A stretch of DNA of 41,391 nucleotides, from NCBI GenBank assembly GCA_025361145.1, contig JANYAV010000017.1, forward strand, positions 1-41,391, written 5' to 3'. The stretch is from Dehalococcoidia bacterium (GTDB taxonomy: Bacteria > Chloroflexota > Dehalococcoidia > Dehalococcoidales > UBA3254). Positions 26,078 to 34,312 of this stretch are shown piece after piece. Both the position numbers and the translations under genes were made by a program. Position 1 is the stretch's first letter. Every line of letters begins with the position of its first letter. The notes beneath the pieces were generated by a model, which saw only the letters and a list, made by a program, of their open reading frames with translations, was not told the DNA's origin and did no database searches.

Positions 26078-26254
26078 CTAAAAAATCTCGAAATTACTCA
26101 AATCAGCATGTACTTTGTGTATTGATGCAGCTTGTTTTAGCATTTCATTTTTTGTGTCGACCAGTTCATCTGGTTCAATCTTGACCTCCTGGGTCACCTG
26201 AAAGGTGCACTGCTTACACTTTACGGTAAGTACATATCTCTCTTTGGTTGACAT
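26078..26254 (-). CDS. Small CxxC protein of unknown function
   Basis: The start is ATG 26254, because GAGGAG lies six bases upstream (GAGGAGATTCACATG). The 58-residue acidic protein has one CxxC (VKCKQCTF) in a beta-hairpin-like segment, followed by a helix rich in Glu, Lys and His. It may be half of a zinc ribbon or form a dimeric metal site. Homology is not recognised. It stands alone between the convergent esterase and the divergent nuclease gene. Confidence 0.65.
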   Translation of the reverse strand: MSTKERYVLTVKCKQCTFQVTQEVKIEPDELVDTKNEMLKQAASIHKVHADLSNFEIF

Positions 26255-26466
26255 GTGAATCTCCTCTGGGATTGAATATTTGATATTTGCTTTACCCAAA
26301 ACCAATCTCATTCTGGGCTAAGACCGGCATAAGATCAGTATACCTTATCTCATGAATTCTGCCCATAAAAGCAATTACTTTTTTTGCTGCAATTGAAAAT
26401 ACTATAACTTGCAGCTCGCAGCTCTTTACTCTTGACATCTCAGTCTCAAGCTACTAAGGTAATCTT

Positions 26467-27936
26467 ATGCCACCCAAACTACTGACCAAGTCTAAATATA
26501 TGAATGGCCTTCAATGCCTTAAGCTGCTCTGGCTGGTCTTCAACGACCCCGCCAAAGTGTCTGACCCTGACGCTGCCAAGCAGCATATTTTCGATCAAGG
26601 TCACCTGGTGGGCGAGCTGGCTAAACAGCTTTATCCCGGCGGCATTAACATTCCCCACGACAACTTCAGGGAAAACATCAACCGCACCGCTCAATTAACT
26701 GCAGGGCGGAAGGCGCTCTTCGAGGCGGGTTTTATGTCGGGGAAATTATTTTGCCGTGTGGATATTTTAAATCCATCCGAGGACCACCAGTGGGACATCG
26801 TGGAAGTGAAGAGCTCTACCAGCGTCAAAGAGGAAAACCTGCACGATGTGGCTTTTCAGAAATATTGCCTTCAAAAACAGGGGTTGGTTGTTAATAAATG
26901 TTATCTGGCTGTTATCAATAACCAGTATGTTAAGCATGGAAAGATCGATCCCCTGCAGCTTTTCACTGTGCAGGATATCACTGAAGACGTCACTGCCGCC
27001 AGCCAGGATATTGAAGATCGGATCGAGGCTATGTTTAATACTATCTCGGCTAAAGAGTGTCCAGATATCAAGGTTGGTTCCTATTGCAGCGACCCCTATG
27101 ATTGCGCAGTGGTTTGTTGCCGCGCAGATCTGCCGGAAAACAATATCTTCGAGCTATACCGGGGTGGTAAAAAATGCTTTGAATTATTTAACAGTGGCGT
27201 ATTGTATATCAAAGATATTCCACCAGACTTTAAACTTAGCCGTGTTCAGCAAATTCAGAAATGGTGCGATGTGATGGGGATTTCACATATAGAAAAGCAA
27301 CCGATCAAGGAGTTTCTGAGCACCCTGAAAGAGCCTCTGCATTACCTGGATTTTGAGACCATCAGCCCGGCCATTCCCCTCTTTGACGGAACCCGGCCAT
27401 ATCAGAGAGTGCCTTTTCAATTTTCTCTGCACGTCGCCGAAGGTAAGGGAAAGCTGCGCCATGCAGGTTTTCTGGCTGATGGTGCGGAAGATCCGCGCCC
27501 GGTTTTTCTGTGTCGTTTAAAGGAAACCCTCGGCTCCACCGGGAGCATTGTGACCTACAATCAAGCCTTTGAGGACAGCGTCTTAAAGGAACTGGCTGAA
27601 GCTTTTCCGGATTATGCTGAATGGATTGCCGAAGTCAGAACAAGATTGGTTGATCTGCTGAAACCCTTCCAGAATTTCCATTACTATGATCCCCTGCAAA
27701 AGGGCAGTGCATCTATCAAACAGGTTCTGCCGGCTTTAACGGGTAAGGGTTATAAGGAAATGGAGATTGCAGGTGGTGAACAGGCCAGTCTCGCCTTTCT
27801 TCAAGTTACGTATGGCGAAGCCACCGCTGAAGAGCGTCAACAAGTCCGCGCTACTCTGGAAAAATACTGCGGATTGGATACCGAAGGCATGCTGTGGATT
27901 GTAGAAAAATTAGAGAAAACCGCCAGGGCAAAATAG
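26467..27936 (+). CDS. DUF2779 nuclease: Cas4-like Fe-S nuclease fused to a DEDD exonuclease
   Basis: This 489-residue protein is of the DUF2779 type. The N-half reads as a PD-(D/E)xK nuclease: Asp99 in FCRVDIL and EVKSST (Glu113, Lys115), with Cys17 and the triad of Cys207, Cys213 and Cys217/218 (YCSDPYDCAVVCC) spaced as in the Fe-S clusters of Cas4 and AddB. The C-half has the DnaQ-like pattern DFET (Asp295, Glu297), YNQAFEDSVL and YCGLDTEGM with a final Asp. One polypeptide thus seems to carry two nuclease centres. The function is not established. Proximity to a PIF1-like helicase and radA suggests DNA repair. No Cas genes or repeats are nearby. Confidence 0.78.
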   Translation: MPPKLLTKSKYMNGLQCLKLLWLVFNDPAKVSDPDAAKQHIFDQGHLVGELAKQLYPGGINIPHDNFRENINRTAQLTAGRKALFEAGFMSGKLFCRVDILNPSEDHQWDIVEVKSSTSVKEENLHDVAFQKYCLQKQGLVVNKCYLAVINNQYVKHGKIDPLQLFTVQDITEDVTAASQDIEDRIEAMFNTISAKECPDIKVGSYCSDPYDCAVVCCRADLPENNIFELYRGGKKCFELFNSGVLYIKDIPPDFKLSRVQQIQKWCDVMGISHIEKQPIKEFLSTLKEPLHYLDFETISPAIPLFDGTRPYQRVPFQFSLHVAEGKGKLRHAGFLADGAEDPRPVFLCRLKETLGSTGSIVTYNQAFEDSVLKELAEAFPDYAEWIAEVRTRLVDLLKPFQNFHYYDPLQKGSASIKQVLPALTGKGYKEMEIAGGEQASLAFLQVTYGEATAEERQQVRATLEKYCGLDTEGMLWIVEKLEKTARAK

Positions 27937-27950
27937 GCGAGTTATATACC

Positions 27951-27990
27951 GTCATTGCGAGGCTACTGATACTTCTCCGAAGCAATCTAT
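27951..27990. repeat. REP-like intergenic element
   Basis: GTCATTGCGAGG...CGAAGCAATCT is the widespread extragenic palindromic form found in many bacterial intergenic regions; here ATTGC (27954-27958) pairs with GCAAT (27982-27986). It lies between the nuclease and radA stops and could act as a transcription boundary. Confidence 0.55.
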
Positions 27991-28044
27991 TCCGTGCCAC
28001 CTCTTTGCTACAATTCCTAATAGACATTCACTCCATCAATGACG

Positions 28045-29475
28045 TCAGGTTTCTTCCTCAACGAAAAGGGACTCTTCGGGGGTGGCTGGTTCATATTTAG
28101 CGGGGCGCTTGATCTTCAAAAGGCCTTTGAAAATAGCTTCTTTCACCGTACTCACCCCGATTACTTCAATTCCTTTGTTGAGCGGCAGCGACTTGAGGCC
28201 GCTGCTCGGTACTAAACAGTATTTAAAGCCCAGCCGCGCAGCTTCAGCCACACGCCTTTCCAGATGAGAGACAGTCCTGACCTCCCCACTCAACCCAATC
28301 TCCCCCACCGCTGCCAGTCCCGTTTTCAAGCCTGAATCATAAAAGCTGCTGGCAATCGATAAAGCAATAGGTAAATCGGCCCCCGGTTCCTCAATTTTAA
28401 GACCGCCGGCTACGTTCACCAGAACGTCCTGATTGCCCAGTCTAAGGTTAGCTCGTTTTGTCAGTACTGCGATGATCAATAGAAGCCGGTTAAAGTCCAC
28501 CCCGTTGGCCATGCGGCGCGGCATGCCGAAATAAGAAGTAGTGGCCAAAGATTGTATTTCTACCAGCAGAGGACGGTTGCCTTCCATGACCGGCACGACC
28601 ACCGAACCGATGTTTTCAGTGTGTTCCGTTAAAAAAGCCTGGGAAGGGTTTTCCACCTGTACCAGTCCCTTCTCCTGCATTTCAAAAACACCTACTTCAT
28701 TAGTGGAGCCGAAGCGGTTTTTGGCACAGCGTAAAAGGCGGTAGGAGCTGAAAGGGGTACCTTCGAAATACAAAACCACGTCCACTATATGTTCCAGGGC
28801 TTTTGGCCCGGCGATGTCCCCGCTTTTATTGATATGCCCCACAATGAAAACCGGCACTTCTTTGGTTTTGGCCCACTGCAGTATCCTCAAGGTGCATTCC
28901 CGTACCTGGGTGATATTGCCGGGGGCGGTGCCGAGATCTGCAAGCCCCACTGTCTGGATAGAGTCGATCACTACAAAGCCCGGATTAAGATTATCCAATT
29001 CGTTAATAATTACTTCAAGGTCAGTTTCAGCGATCAAGAAGAGGTTTTCGCCGGTGATGCCTAAACGCCGTGCCCGCAGTTTGATTTGCCCTTCAGTCTC
29101 TTCAGCCGAAACATAGACCGCGTTGCCGCGCAGGCCAGCCACCATATCGGCCACCTGTAATAGCAGAGTGGATTTACCGATACCAGGTTCGCCGCTGATG
29201 AGTGATACCGAGCCTGCCACCAGTCCACCACCCATCACCCGGTTAAGTTCGTTAAGTGGCAAGATAGTACGGTCACTATTTTTAAGCTCGATTCCCGCTA
29301 AACGGCGGGCTGGTGAGCCTCTGACCGGCACTTTGGGGGAGGTGGATTTTGCGGTAGAAGTTTCTGCCATGGTATTCCAGGCCTGACAGTCCGGACAGCG
29401 TCCCGTCCACTTGGGGCTTTCCTTCCCACACTCACTGCATACATAGATTATTTTTGTCTTAACTGCTTTTACCAT
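28045..29475 (-). CDS. radA: DNA repair protein RadA (Sms)
   Basis: RadA is a hexameric helicase-like protein that extends heteroduplex at recombination forks. The 476 residues contain the four-Cys zinc finger (Cys13, Cys16, Cys27, Cys30), the RecA-like Walker A GEPGIGKS (95-102), the RadA-specific KNRFGSTNEVGVFEM near residue 255 and a Lon-protease-like C-domain (GGLKIEEPGADLPIALSIASSF; GEIGLSGEVR). The ATG at 29473-29475 has no strong Shine-Dalgarno. Length and motifs are normal. Confidence 0.97.
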   Translation of the reverse strand: MVKAVKTKIIYVCSECGKESPKWTGRCPDCQAWNTMAETSTAKSTSPKVPVRGSPARRLAGIELKNSDRTILPLNELNRVMGGGLVAGSVSLISGEPGIGKSTLLLQVADMVAGLRGNAVYVSAEETEGQIKLRARRLGITGENLFLIAETDLEVIINELDNLNPGFVVIDSIQTVGLADLGTAPGNITQVRECTLRILQWAKTKEVPVFIVGHINKSGDIAGPKALEHIVDVVLYFEGTPFSSYRLLRCAKNRFGSTNEVGVFEMQEKGLVQVENPSQAFLTEHTENIGSVVVPVMEGNRPLLVEIQSLATTSYFGMPRRMANGVDFNRLLLIIAVLTKRANLRLGNQDVLVNVAGGLKIEEPGADLPIALSIASSFYDSGLKTGLAAVGEIGLSGEVRTVSHLERRVAEAARLGFKYCLVPSSGLKSLPLNKGIEVIGVSTVKEAIFKGLLKIKRPAKYEPATPEESLFVEEET

Positions 29476-29594
29476 ACGTCAAATTTACTGTATTTTAGGG
29501 TGAATGACAAGAGACAAATCGCAAGTGGTATAATATTATCAAAATCAGATGACTCTTGCCCTTTGCCTTTGCGTTTTTCATTAGGAGCCCTGCA

Positions 29595-30323
29595 ATGAGA
29601 TATGCTATTTTGGCGGATATCCATTCTAATCTGACTGCTCTAGAGGCAGTGCTGGCCGACCTCTCCCAGCAGGGGGGTGCGGATGAGATCTGGTGCCTGG
29701 GTGACATAGTGGGATACGGCCCCGATCCGCATGAATGCTTGGAGCTCGTTCGTTCCCGCTGTAAACTGTGTGTGGCCGGCAATCACGATCTGGCTGTCAT
29801 CGGTAAACTGGATATTTCTAGTTTCAATCCAGATGCGGTTAAGGCCATACGCTGGCATAGTAGCCAGCTAATCGAATCTGAAACCCATTTTCTTGCCGAC
29901 TTGCCTCAGAAGATTGTAAAGGGCGATTTCACTCTGGTGCACGGCAGCCCACGCCAACCACTCTGGGAATACATCCTGTCTGCGCGGCAAGCTGAAGAGA
30001 ATTTAACCTATTTTAATACCCGCTGCTGTTTGATCGGCCATTCCCACTTGCCCCAGTACTATCAGTGTGATACAACCTGCAGTTCAGGCAACCCCCAGGA
30101 AGGAAATTCGTTCCTACTCTCGGCTAGCCGCTATATCCTTAATCCGGGGAGCGTAGGACAGCCCAGAGACAGAGACCCTCGGGCGGCTTATGGTCTTTAT
30201 GATAGCCCGACCGCCACTATGAATTTTCAGCGGGTCAGTTACGATATCGTCTCCGTTCAAAGTAGAATGGAGAAGGTGGGTTTGCCTCGCTGGCTGATTG
30301 AACGTCTTGCTTGTGGACAATAA
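29595..30323 (+). CDS. Calcineurin-like metallophosphoesterase
   Basis: The start is ATG 29595 (AGGAG seven bases upstream), not the longer frame from 29556. The 242-residue phosphoesterase has the metallophosphoesterase blocks MRYAILADIHSNLTALEAVL (DxH), WCLGDIVGYGPDPHECL (GDxxGYG), AGNHD, VHGSPR and IGHSHLP. This is the class often annotated as YfcE-like or DevT/ApaH-related, with a dimetal (Mn/Fe) site. Its substrate (nucleotide, phospholipid or protein phosphate) is not clear. It is divergent from radA. Confidence 0.92.
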   Translation: MRYAILADIHSNLTALEAVLADLSQQGGADEIWCLGDIVGYGPDPHECLELVRSRCKLCVAGNHDLAVIGKLDISSFNPDAVKAIRWHSSQLIESETHFLADLPQKIVKGDFTLVHGSPRQPLWEYILSARQAEENLTYFNTRCCLIGHSHLPQYYQCDTTCSSGNPQEGNSFLLSASRYILNPGSVGQPRDRDPRAAYGLYDSPTATMNFQRVSYDIVSVQSRMEKVGLPRWLIERLACGQ

Positions 30324-30366
30324 ACTGAAAGAGCTGTGCCCTGATTATTCTTCCGATTAAGCCGCT

Positions 30367-30747
30367 CTAGCGCTTTTCTTTTTCAATCTCATCCAACCTC
30401 TCGTCGTCAATACCGAAGTGATGGGCTATTTCATGGATAACCGTTTGCCGTATTTGTTTCTTGATCTCCCCTTCATCGCCGCTGGTGCAGCTGTCTTCAA
30501 TGGATTTTTGAAAAATGGTGATTTTATCTGGGGCCACCAGTCCGTAGTTGGAAGTCCGTTCAGTGAGGGGTACGCCCTCGTACAATCCCAACAGGGTGTA
30601 ACCCCTTTCTAGGTTGTGTTTTCCAATCTGACGGCGCGAAGGGGATTCTTCGACGACCACGTCAACATTTTCCATCCTGTCCTGAAACTCCTCAGGCAGT
30701 GACTCGACCGCTTCCGCTACCAGCGCTTCAAAGCGTTCCCTCTTCAT
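30367..30747 (-). CDS. Zincin-like metallopeptidase family protein
   Basis: The 126-residue protein from ATG 30747 contains the minigluzincin-type motif HEIAHHFGIDDERL (His105, Glu106, His109), with the conserved EGVPLTERTSNYG and KITIFQKSIED upstream. The family (DUF1025) is predicted to be a small metallopeptidase of unknown substrate. The start is set by overlap: ATG (30747-30745) shares a base with the S41 protease stop (TGATG), so the two are co-translated. The longer frame to 30783 would enter the S41 gene. Confidence 0.9.
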   Translation of the reverse strand: MKRERFEALVAEAVESLPEEFQDRMENVDVVVEESPSRRQIGKHNLERGYTLLGLYEGVPLTERTSNYGLVAPDKITIFQKSIEDSCTSGDEGEIKKQIRQTVIHEIAHHFGIDDERLDEIEKEKR

Positions 30748-31898
30748 CAGGGTTTGGCCTGGTGCAGATAATCCACTGCCCATTTAATAGCGTCATCTCC
30801 TGTTTGGCTCAGGGTAACATCGGGAGTAATGCCTATGCCTTCTATTTCCCTCCCTTTGGGGGTCAGCCATCGTCCGATGGTCAGATAGATGGCCGAGCCG
30901 TCCGGCAGATCGAAGAAAGAATCATAACTGCCCTTGCCGAAGGTAACAGTACCGGCGATAGTTGCTCTGCCGTAGTCTTGCAAGGCGCCGGATAGGACTT
31001 CTGATCCCGAGGCGCTGTATTGATTGACCAGCACCACTATAGGAAGATCGGTGAAGGTCCCATTCGGATTGACCTGGGTGGACTTGGTAAAGCCCTGATT
31101 ATCCTTCATGGTGATGATGACACCCGATTTTATAAAGTGGCTGGCGATATCCACCACCACATTCACATATCCGCCCGGGTTGTTGCGCAGGTCAATAATA
31201 ATACCTTTGGTTTTAGCCAAATCCAGGGTATCTAAAGCCTTCTGGAAATCCTCATTGGTTTTAGCGTGGAAACTCAAAATTCGGATATAAGCGATATCTC
31301 CTTCTATGTGGGAGAGTACTGAATTCGGGTTGATTTCCGCCCGCACGATAGCGATTTCCACCGGCAGCTTATCACCCTCGTGGAGTATGCTTAATTTGAC
31401 TGTGGTGCCGATTTGTCCGCGCACCATACCCACCACCTGATCGACAGTCAGGTTCTGGGTGGTTTTGCCATCCACTGCCAGAATGATGTCATTAGTCTTG
31501 AGCTCAGATTTTTCTGCCGGAGTATCGGGTAAGATGCTGATGATAACGGCCTCCTTGTCCTTGTTCATGGAGAGGGACGCACCGATACCGCCGAAGCTGC
31601 TGGCGAAATCGCCCTGGGTCAATTTATAGTCAGTGGGACTCAAATAATACGAATAGGGGTCACCCACCGCCTGCACCATGCCGTTGATAGCTCCCTGAGT
31701 TAGGACAGTGGAATCGACTTTTTGAGGTTGGACGTATTTTTGGCTGAGTATTTGCCAGGCTTGATTGACCAGGTCGTTATTAATCCCCGGTTTAGCAGCG
31801 GTGGTGTTAAAAGCGGTCAAACAACCGGCCGCAAAGACAGTTGATAGTACCAGCACCGCTGCCACAATAACCAGACTGATTTTCAAGCTTTTACGCAT
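30747..31898 (-). CDS. S41 family carboxy-terminal processing protease with PDZ domain
   Basis: The ATG at 31898 has GAGGGA seven bases upstream; a GTG at 31922 is the alternative. The 383-residue protease begins with a signal-anchor or lipoprotein-like segment (Cys26 after VFAAG), then PDZ (about 100-180: FGGIGASLS, DIILAVDGKTTQNL), then the S41 core with the nucleophile Ser in NQYSASGSEVL and the general base Lys in TFGKGSYD. It degrades or trims exported proteins (CtpA/Prc class). It overlaps the small metallopeptidase gene downstream. A membrane-tethered pair of peptidases is an inference from this coupling. Confidence 0.94.
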   Translation of the reverse strand: MRKSLKISLVIVAAVLVLSTVFAAGCLTAFNTTAAKPGINNDLVNQAWQILSQKYVQPQKVDSTVLTQGAINGMVQAVGDPYSYYLSPTDYKLTQGDFASSFGGIGASLSMNKDKEAVIISILPDTPAEKSELKTNDIILAVDGKTTQNLTVDQVVGMVRGQIGTTVKLSILHEGDKLPVEIAIVRAEINPNSVLSHIEGDIAYIRILSFHAKTNEDFQKALDTLDLAKTKGIIIDLRNNPGGYVNVVVDIASHFIKSGVIITMKDNQGFTKSTQVNPNGTFTDLPIVVLVNQYSASGSEVLSGALQDYGRATIAGTVTFGKGSYDSFFDLPDGSAIYLTIGRWLTPKGREIEGIGITPDVTLSQTGDDAIKWAVDYLHQAKP

Positions 31899-31993
31899 CT
31901 CTATTTCCCTCACATCCAACACTAAAAATGGGTCTTACATTAATTATACGCAAAATCCGCTAACGGTGATAGTTAAAATTGACATTTATGCTG

Positions 31994-32107
31994 TCATGTT
32001 GGAGTCCAGCGATCTGTCCCGTCGTAGATCTCGTTGAAGGTCTCCAAGAAATCGGGATATGCAATCGGGAAGCCTAGCTGAATCCCGGGTGAGTAGGCCA
32101 CGATCAT
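31994..32107 (-). pseudogene. Possible remnant of a coding region
   Basis: In the 264-nt gap between rsmE and the S41 gene a minus-strand frame reads MIVAYSPGIQLGFPIAYP, then DFLETFNEIYDGTDRWTP. The composition is protein-like and it begins inside a longer open stretch (to about 32155). No ribosome binding site precedes it and I do not recognise the sequence. It may be the C-terminus of a decayed gene or a chance frame. Confidence 0.25.
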
Positions 32108-32187
32108 CTTTATGTCTTGCGGAACCCGTGGATGACCCAGGCTGACCTCACAACTGGTTATTCTCTAAAGTTATCTTGTTATATGTT

Positions 32188-32910
32188 TTATGCTAAAGCG
32201 AACTTAATAAAAGCGGCGGCAGCAATGGCGGCGGTCTCTACCCGCAGGATATTATCTCCCAGTGTCACCGCTTGAAAACCTGCACTGACAGTTTGAGCCA
32301 CTTCCTCAGGCGTGAAATCGCCTTCAGGGCCGATCAGTACCAGTACGGATGAGGGAGCTTTTTGTGCCACGATATCCCGGAAAGAACGGCGCTTACCTTC
32401 CAAAGTGGGAATCAACTTAAGATCGTAACCGGTGGAATCGGAGATAAGGTCCGTGAGTGACAAAATTCCCGGGATGACCGGCAGAGTATTCCGCTGACTT
32501 TGTTCTGCGGCGCTCAGGGCGATTTTACGCCACCGTTCCAACCGGGAACCCTGGGCTTCCTCAGCTTTAACCACAACGCGTTCAGTTAAGAGGGGAATTA
32601 TGCTGTCTACGCCGATCTGGGTAAGCTTGTCTATGATATCATCCATTCCAGACTTCTTGGGCAGGGCGCAGGCCACAGTCAGTTTGAATTTATTGGGGCG
32701 GTCAGCCTTGCGCTCGACTATTTTCAACAGAGCTTGCTGCCGGGTGATATCGCTGATTGAGCACAGAAATTCCCGGCCGGCGGAATCGAAAATGGTGATC
32801 CTGTCGCCGCTTTTCAAGCGCAGGACGTCTCTCAAGTGATGTAGTTGGTCCGTGCTGCTGATTATAGTCTGCTCGCTGATAATGTTCTCTTCCAGATAAA
32901 AGCTGTGCAT
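32188..32910 (-). CDS. rsmE: 16S rRNA (uracil-1498-N3)-methyltransferase
   Basis: RsmE methylates U1498 of 16S rRNA. The 240-residue SPOUT enzyme has the PUA-like N-terminus (QTIISSTDQLHHLRDVLRLKSGD) and the knotted C-terminal domain with ERVVVKAEEAQGSRLERWRKIALSAAEQSQR, LVLIGPEGDFTPEE and VTLGDNILRVETAAIAA. These are the characteristic motifs of the family. The ATG is preceded by AGGAA at short spacing. It is not in a clear operon. Confidence 0.96.
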   Translation of the reverse strand: MHSFYLEENIISEQTIISSTDQLHHLRDVLRLKSGDRITIFDSAGREFLCSISDITRQQALLKIVERKADRPNKFKLTVACALPKKSGMDDIIDKLTQIGVDSIIPLLTERVVVKAEEAQGSRLERWRKIALSAAEQSQRNTLPVIPGILSLTDLISDSTGYDLKLIPTLEGKRRSFRDIVAQKAPSSVLVLIGPEGDFTPEEVAQTVSAGFQAVTLGDNILRVETAAIAAAAFIKFALA

Positions 32911-32981
32911 TTCCTAATAATACCAATTTCCAATTTCCAATTATACTAACATTTTACATCATTGGGGAAATAGTGCCGATT

Positions 32982-33136
32982 AAAGGTCAGACCTCGGATT
33001 CCTGAAGGTCGGACCTCGCAGTCCTCTTATCCCGATGCAGGTCCGACCTTTAAAAACCCGTCTCCTTAACTTGGTTCATTCTTTTCTTTAAACTTAAATC
33101 ATGAATCTTAAATCAAGGTATTTTCGGTTTTTGATC
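32982..33136 (+). repeat. Dispersed palindromic repeat, copy A
   Basis: The core arms AAGGTCGGACCT (33005-33016) and AGGTCCGACCTT (33039-33050) are perfect complements around CTCGCAGTCC-TCTTATCCCGATGC-type DNA. The tail is CCCGTCTCCTTAACTTGG and AATCATGAATCTTAAATCAAGG. A partial arm (AAAGGTCAGACCTCGGATTCC) precedes the core. Three other copies are at 36121, 37168 and 37838. Confidence 0.85.
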
Positions 33137-33202
33137 TCAACTTTGTAATCCAGTCATATAGAGAGTATGGTTAATAAGTGGTTTGATTTTGGATTATCTC
33201 CT

Positions 33203-33272
33203 ATCCAGATAGTATTTCCTATAACTCTGGATGACCCCAAGTTGAGCCAACAAAAACGTTCGCGGGGGTCAT
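33203..33272 (+). promoter_or_regulatory. Alternative hairpins covering the ribosome binding site of the zinc-ribbon gene
   Basis: ATCCAGA (33203-33209) pairs with TCTGGAT (33226-33232). ATGACCCC (33231-33238) pairs with GGGGTCAT (33265-33272), which includes the Shine-Dalgarno of the ATG at 33276. The two stems share bases 33231-33232, so they compete at the base. A small inner hairpin (GTTG/CAAC at 33241-33250) lies in the second loop. A riboregulated or leader-controlled start is possible. Confidence 0.45.
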
Positions 33273-33275
33273 TCA

Positions 33276-33482
33276 ATGAGCTACAAAGAAAAAACACTCC
33301 ACTGCATCAGCTGCAAAAAAGATTTTGTTTTCACGGTTGAACATCAAGAGCAGCTGGTCTCCAAAGGTTACCCTAATGAGCCCCTCCGTTGTCCCGCTTG
33401 CCTGCGAGCCAGAAAAGGTTCTCATACCCAGAGTGAGGATAGCTCAACCACCACGACCCGCTCCAGCGGTTATTTGCGCTAA
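33276..33482 (+). CDS. Small zinc-ribbon protein
   Basis: The 68-residue protein has two CxxC knuckles (LHCISCKKDF and LRCPACLRAR) with the KDFVFTVEHQEQLVSKGYPNEP stretch between them, the layout of the probable zinc-binding family zf-trcl/PF13451. The tail (residues 49-68) is Ser/Thr-rich and unstructured. It probably binds one zinc. The role is unknown in general; DNA or RNA contact is possible. GGGGG precedes the ATG, but lies in a hairpin. Confidence 0.85.
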   Translation: MSYKEKTLHCISCKKDFVFTVEHQEQLVSKGYPNEPLRCPACLRARKGSHTQSEDSSTTTTRSSGYLR

Positions 33483-33526
33483 TATTTTCTTGATTCAAGG
33501 GATGATCCTTCAAACTGAGCTTTGAA

Positions 33527-34312
33527 TTAGGCTGAAGCCCCGGCATAACGGCGCAGTCCTATTCGCCAAAACAACCTGGAAACTACCAATAATACCAGGG
33601 CAACTATGCTTGCAGCTACTAGTGTTTGCCAATTCAGTCGCCCGGTCAAGGCTTCAGCGGGAACTGTGGTGGCAAAAGCTACGGGAATAACAAAGGTCAA
33701 GCCATATCGCAGCCAGCCCGGATAAAGGCTGACCGGCCAGCGTCCGGCCTCGTATAAACTTTGAAAAACAGTAAGTATGTTTTCTATTCGCACGAACCAG
33801 AAAGATAGCGTGGCTAAAATCAAAAAGAAGCTGTAAATGATGCTGCCTCCCGCCACCAGCACCAATACAAATTCTCCAGCCTGCCCTGCCCCCACCTTTT
33901 CACCCAGCCTGACTAAAGCTGTTATCAGAACTCCCATTCCCAGCGCGATATCAATTAAACTCCACAAATTAGTGCGCTGAATACTCACTAATAGCTGTGC
34001 GTCTTCGGGTTTGGTTAGCGTGAAATCAAGATTTCCATCTCTAACCGACGCAATAAATTGTTCCATCCCAGGGCGAATTATCAGGCCTATTATGCCCCCC
34101 ACCAGCAAATAAACGCCCACCAGGGCCAGAATTTCTTGCGCGTTCCAGCCTCCCAGGGAGTCGGTATAGGAAAAAATAACCGAAATTCCGGCGATAGCTA
34201 CGCCCAGGCTGATCAATGATTGGAACAATTGGAAAAAGAAGTTGATTCTATAAGCCACTTCGCTTATCACTCCCACCCAGAAGAAGGCCATTGTTAAGCG
34301 TAAGTAATTCAA
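33527..34312 (-). CDS. ABC-2 family transporter permease (second subunit)
   Basis: This 261-residue protein has six hydrophobic helices and belongs to the ABC-2 permease group that pairs two different permeases with a large ATPase (COG3694-like). Characteristic elements are YLVGGIIGLIIRPGMEQFIASVRDGNLDFTLTKP in the N-half and a C-terminal TGRLNWQTL block. It overlaps the other permease by four bases. Such exporters move hydrophobic compounds, viologens or lipids, but the substrate cannot be told. Confidence 0.87.
   Translation of the reverse strand: MNYLRLTMAFFWVGVISEVAYRINFFFQLFQSLISLGVAIAGISVIFSYTDSLGGWNAQEILALVGVYLLVGGIIGLIIRPGMEQFIASVRDGNLDFTLTKPEDAQLLVSIQRTNLWSLIDIALGMGVLITALVRLGEKVGAGQAGEFVLVLVAGGSIIYSFFLILATLSFWFVRIENILTVFQSLYEAGRWPVSLYPGWLRYGLTFVIPVAFATTVPAEALTGRLNWQTLVAASIVALVLLVVSRLFWRIGLRRYAGASA

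Noticed and set aside
26467-27936. A CRISPR adaptation gene (Cas4)
   Set aside because: The protein is Cas4-like only in part, has an extra exonuclease domain, and no array or other cas gene is present.
33085-33275. A promoter at 33131-33159 for the zinc-ribbon gene
   Set aside because: TTGATC is a fair -35, but nothing close to TATAAT lies at 16-18 nt.
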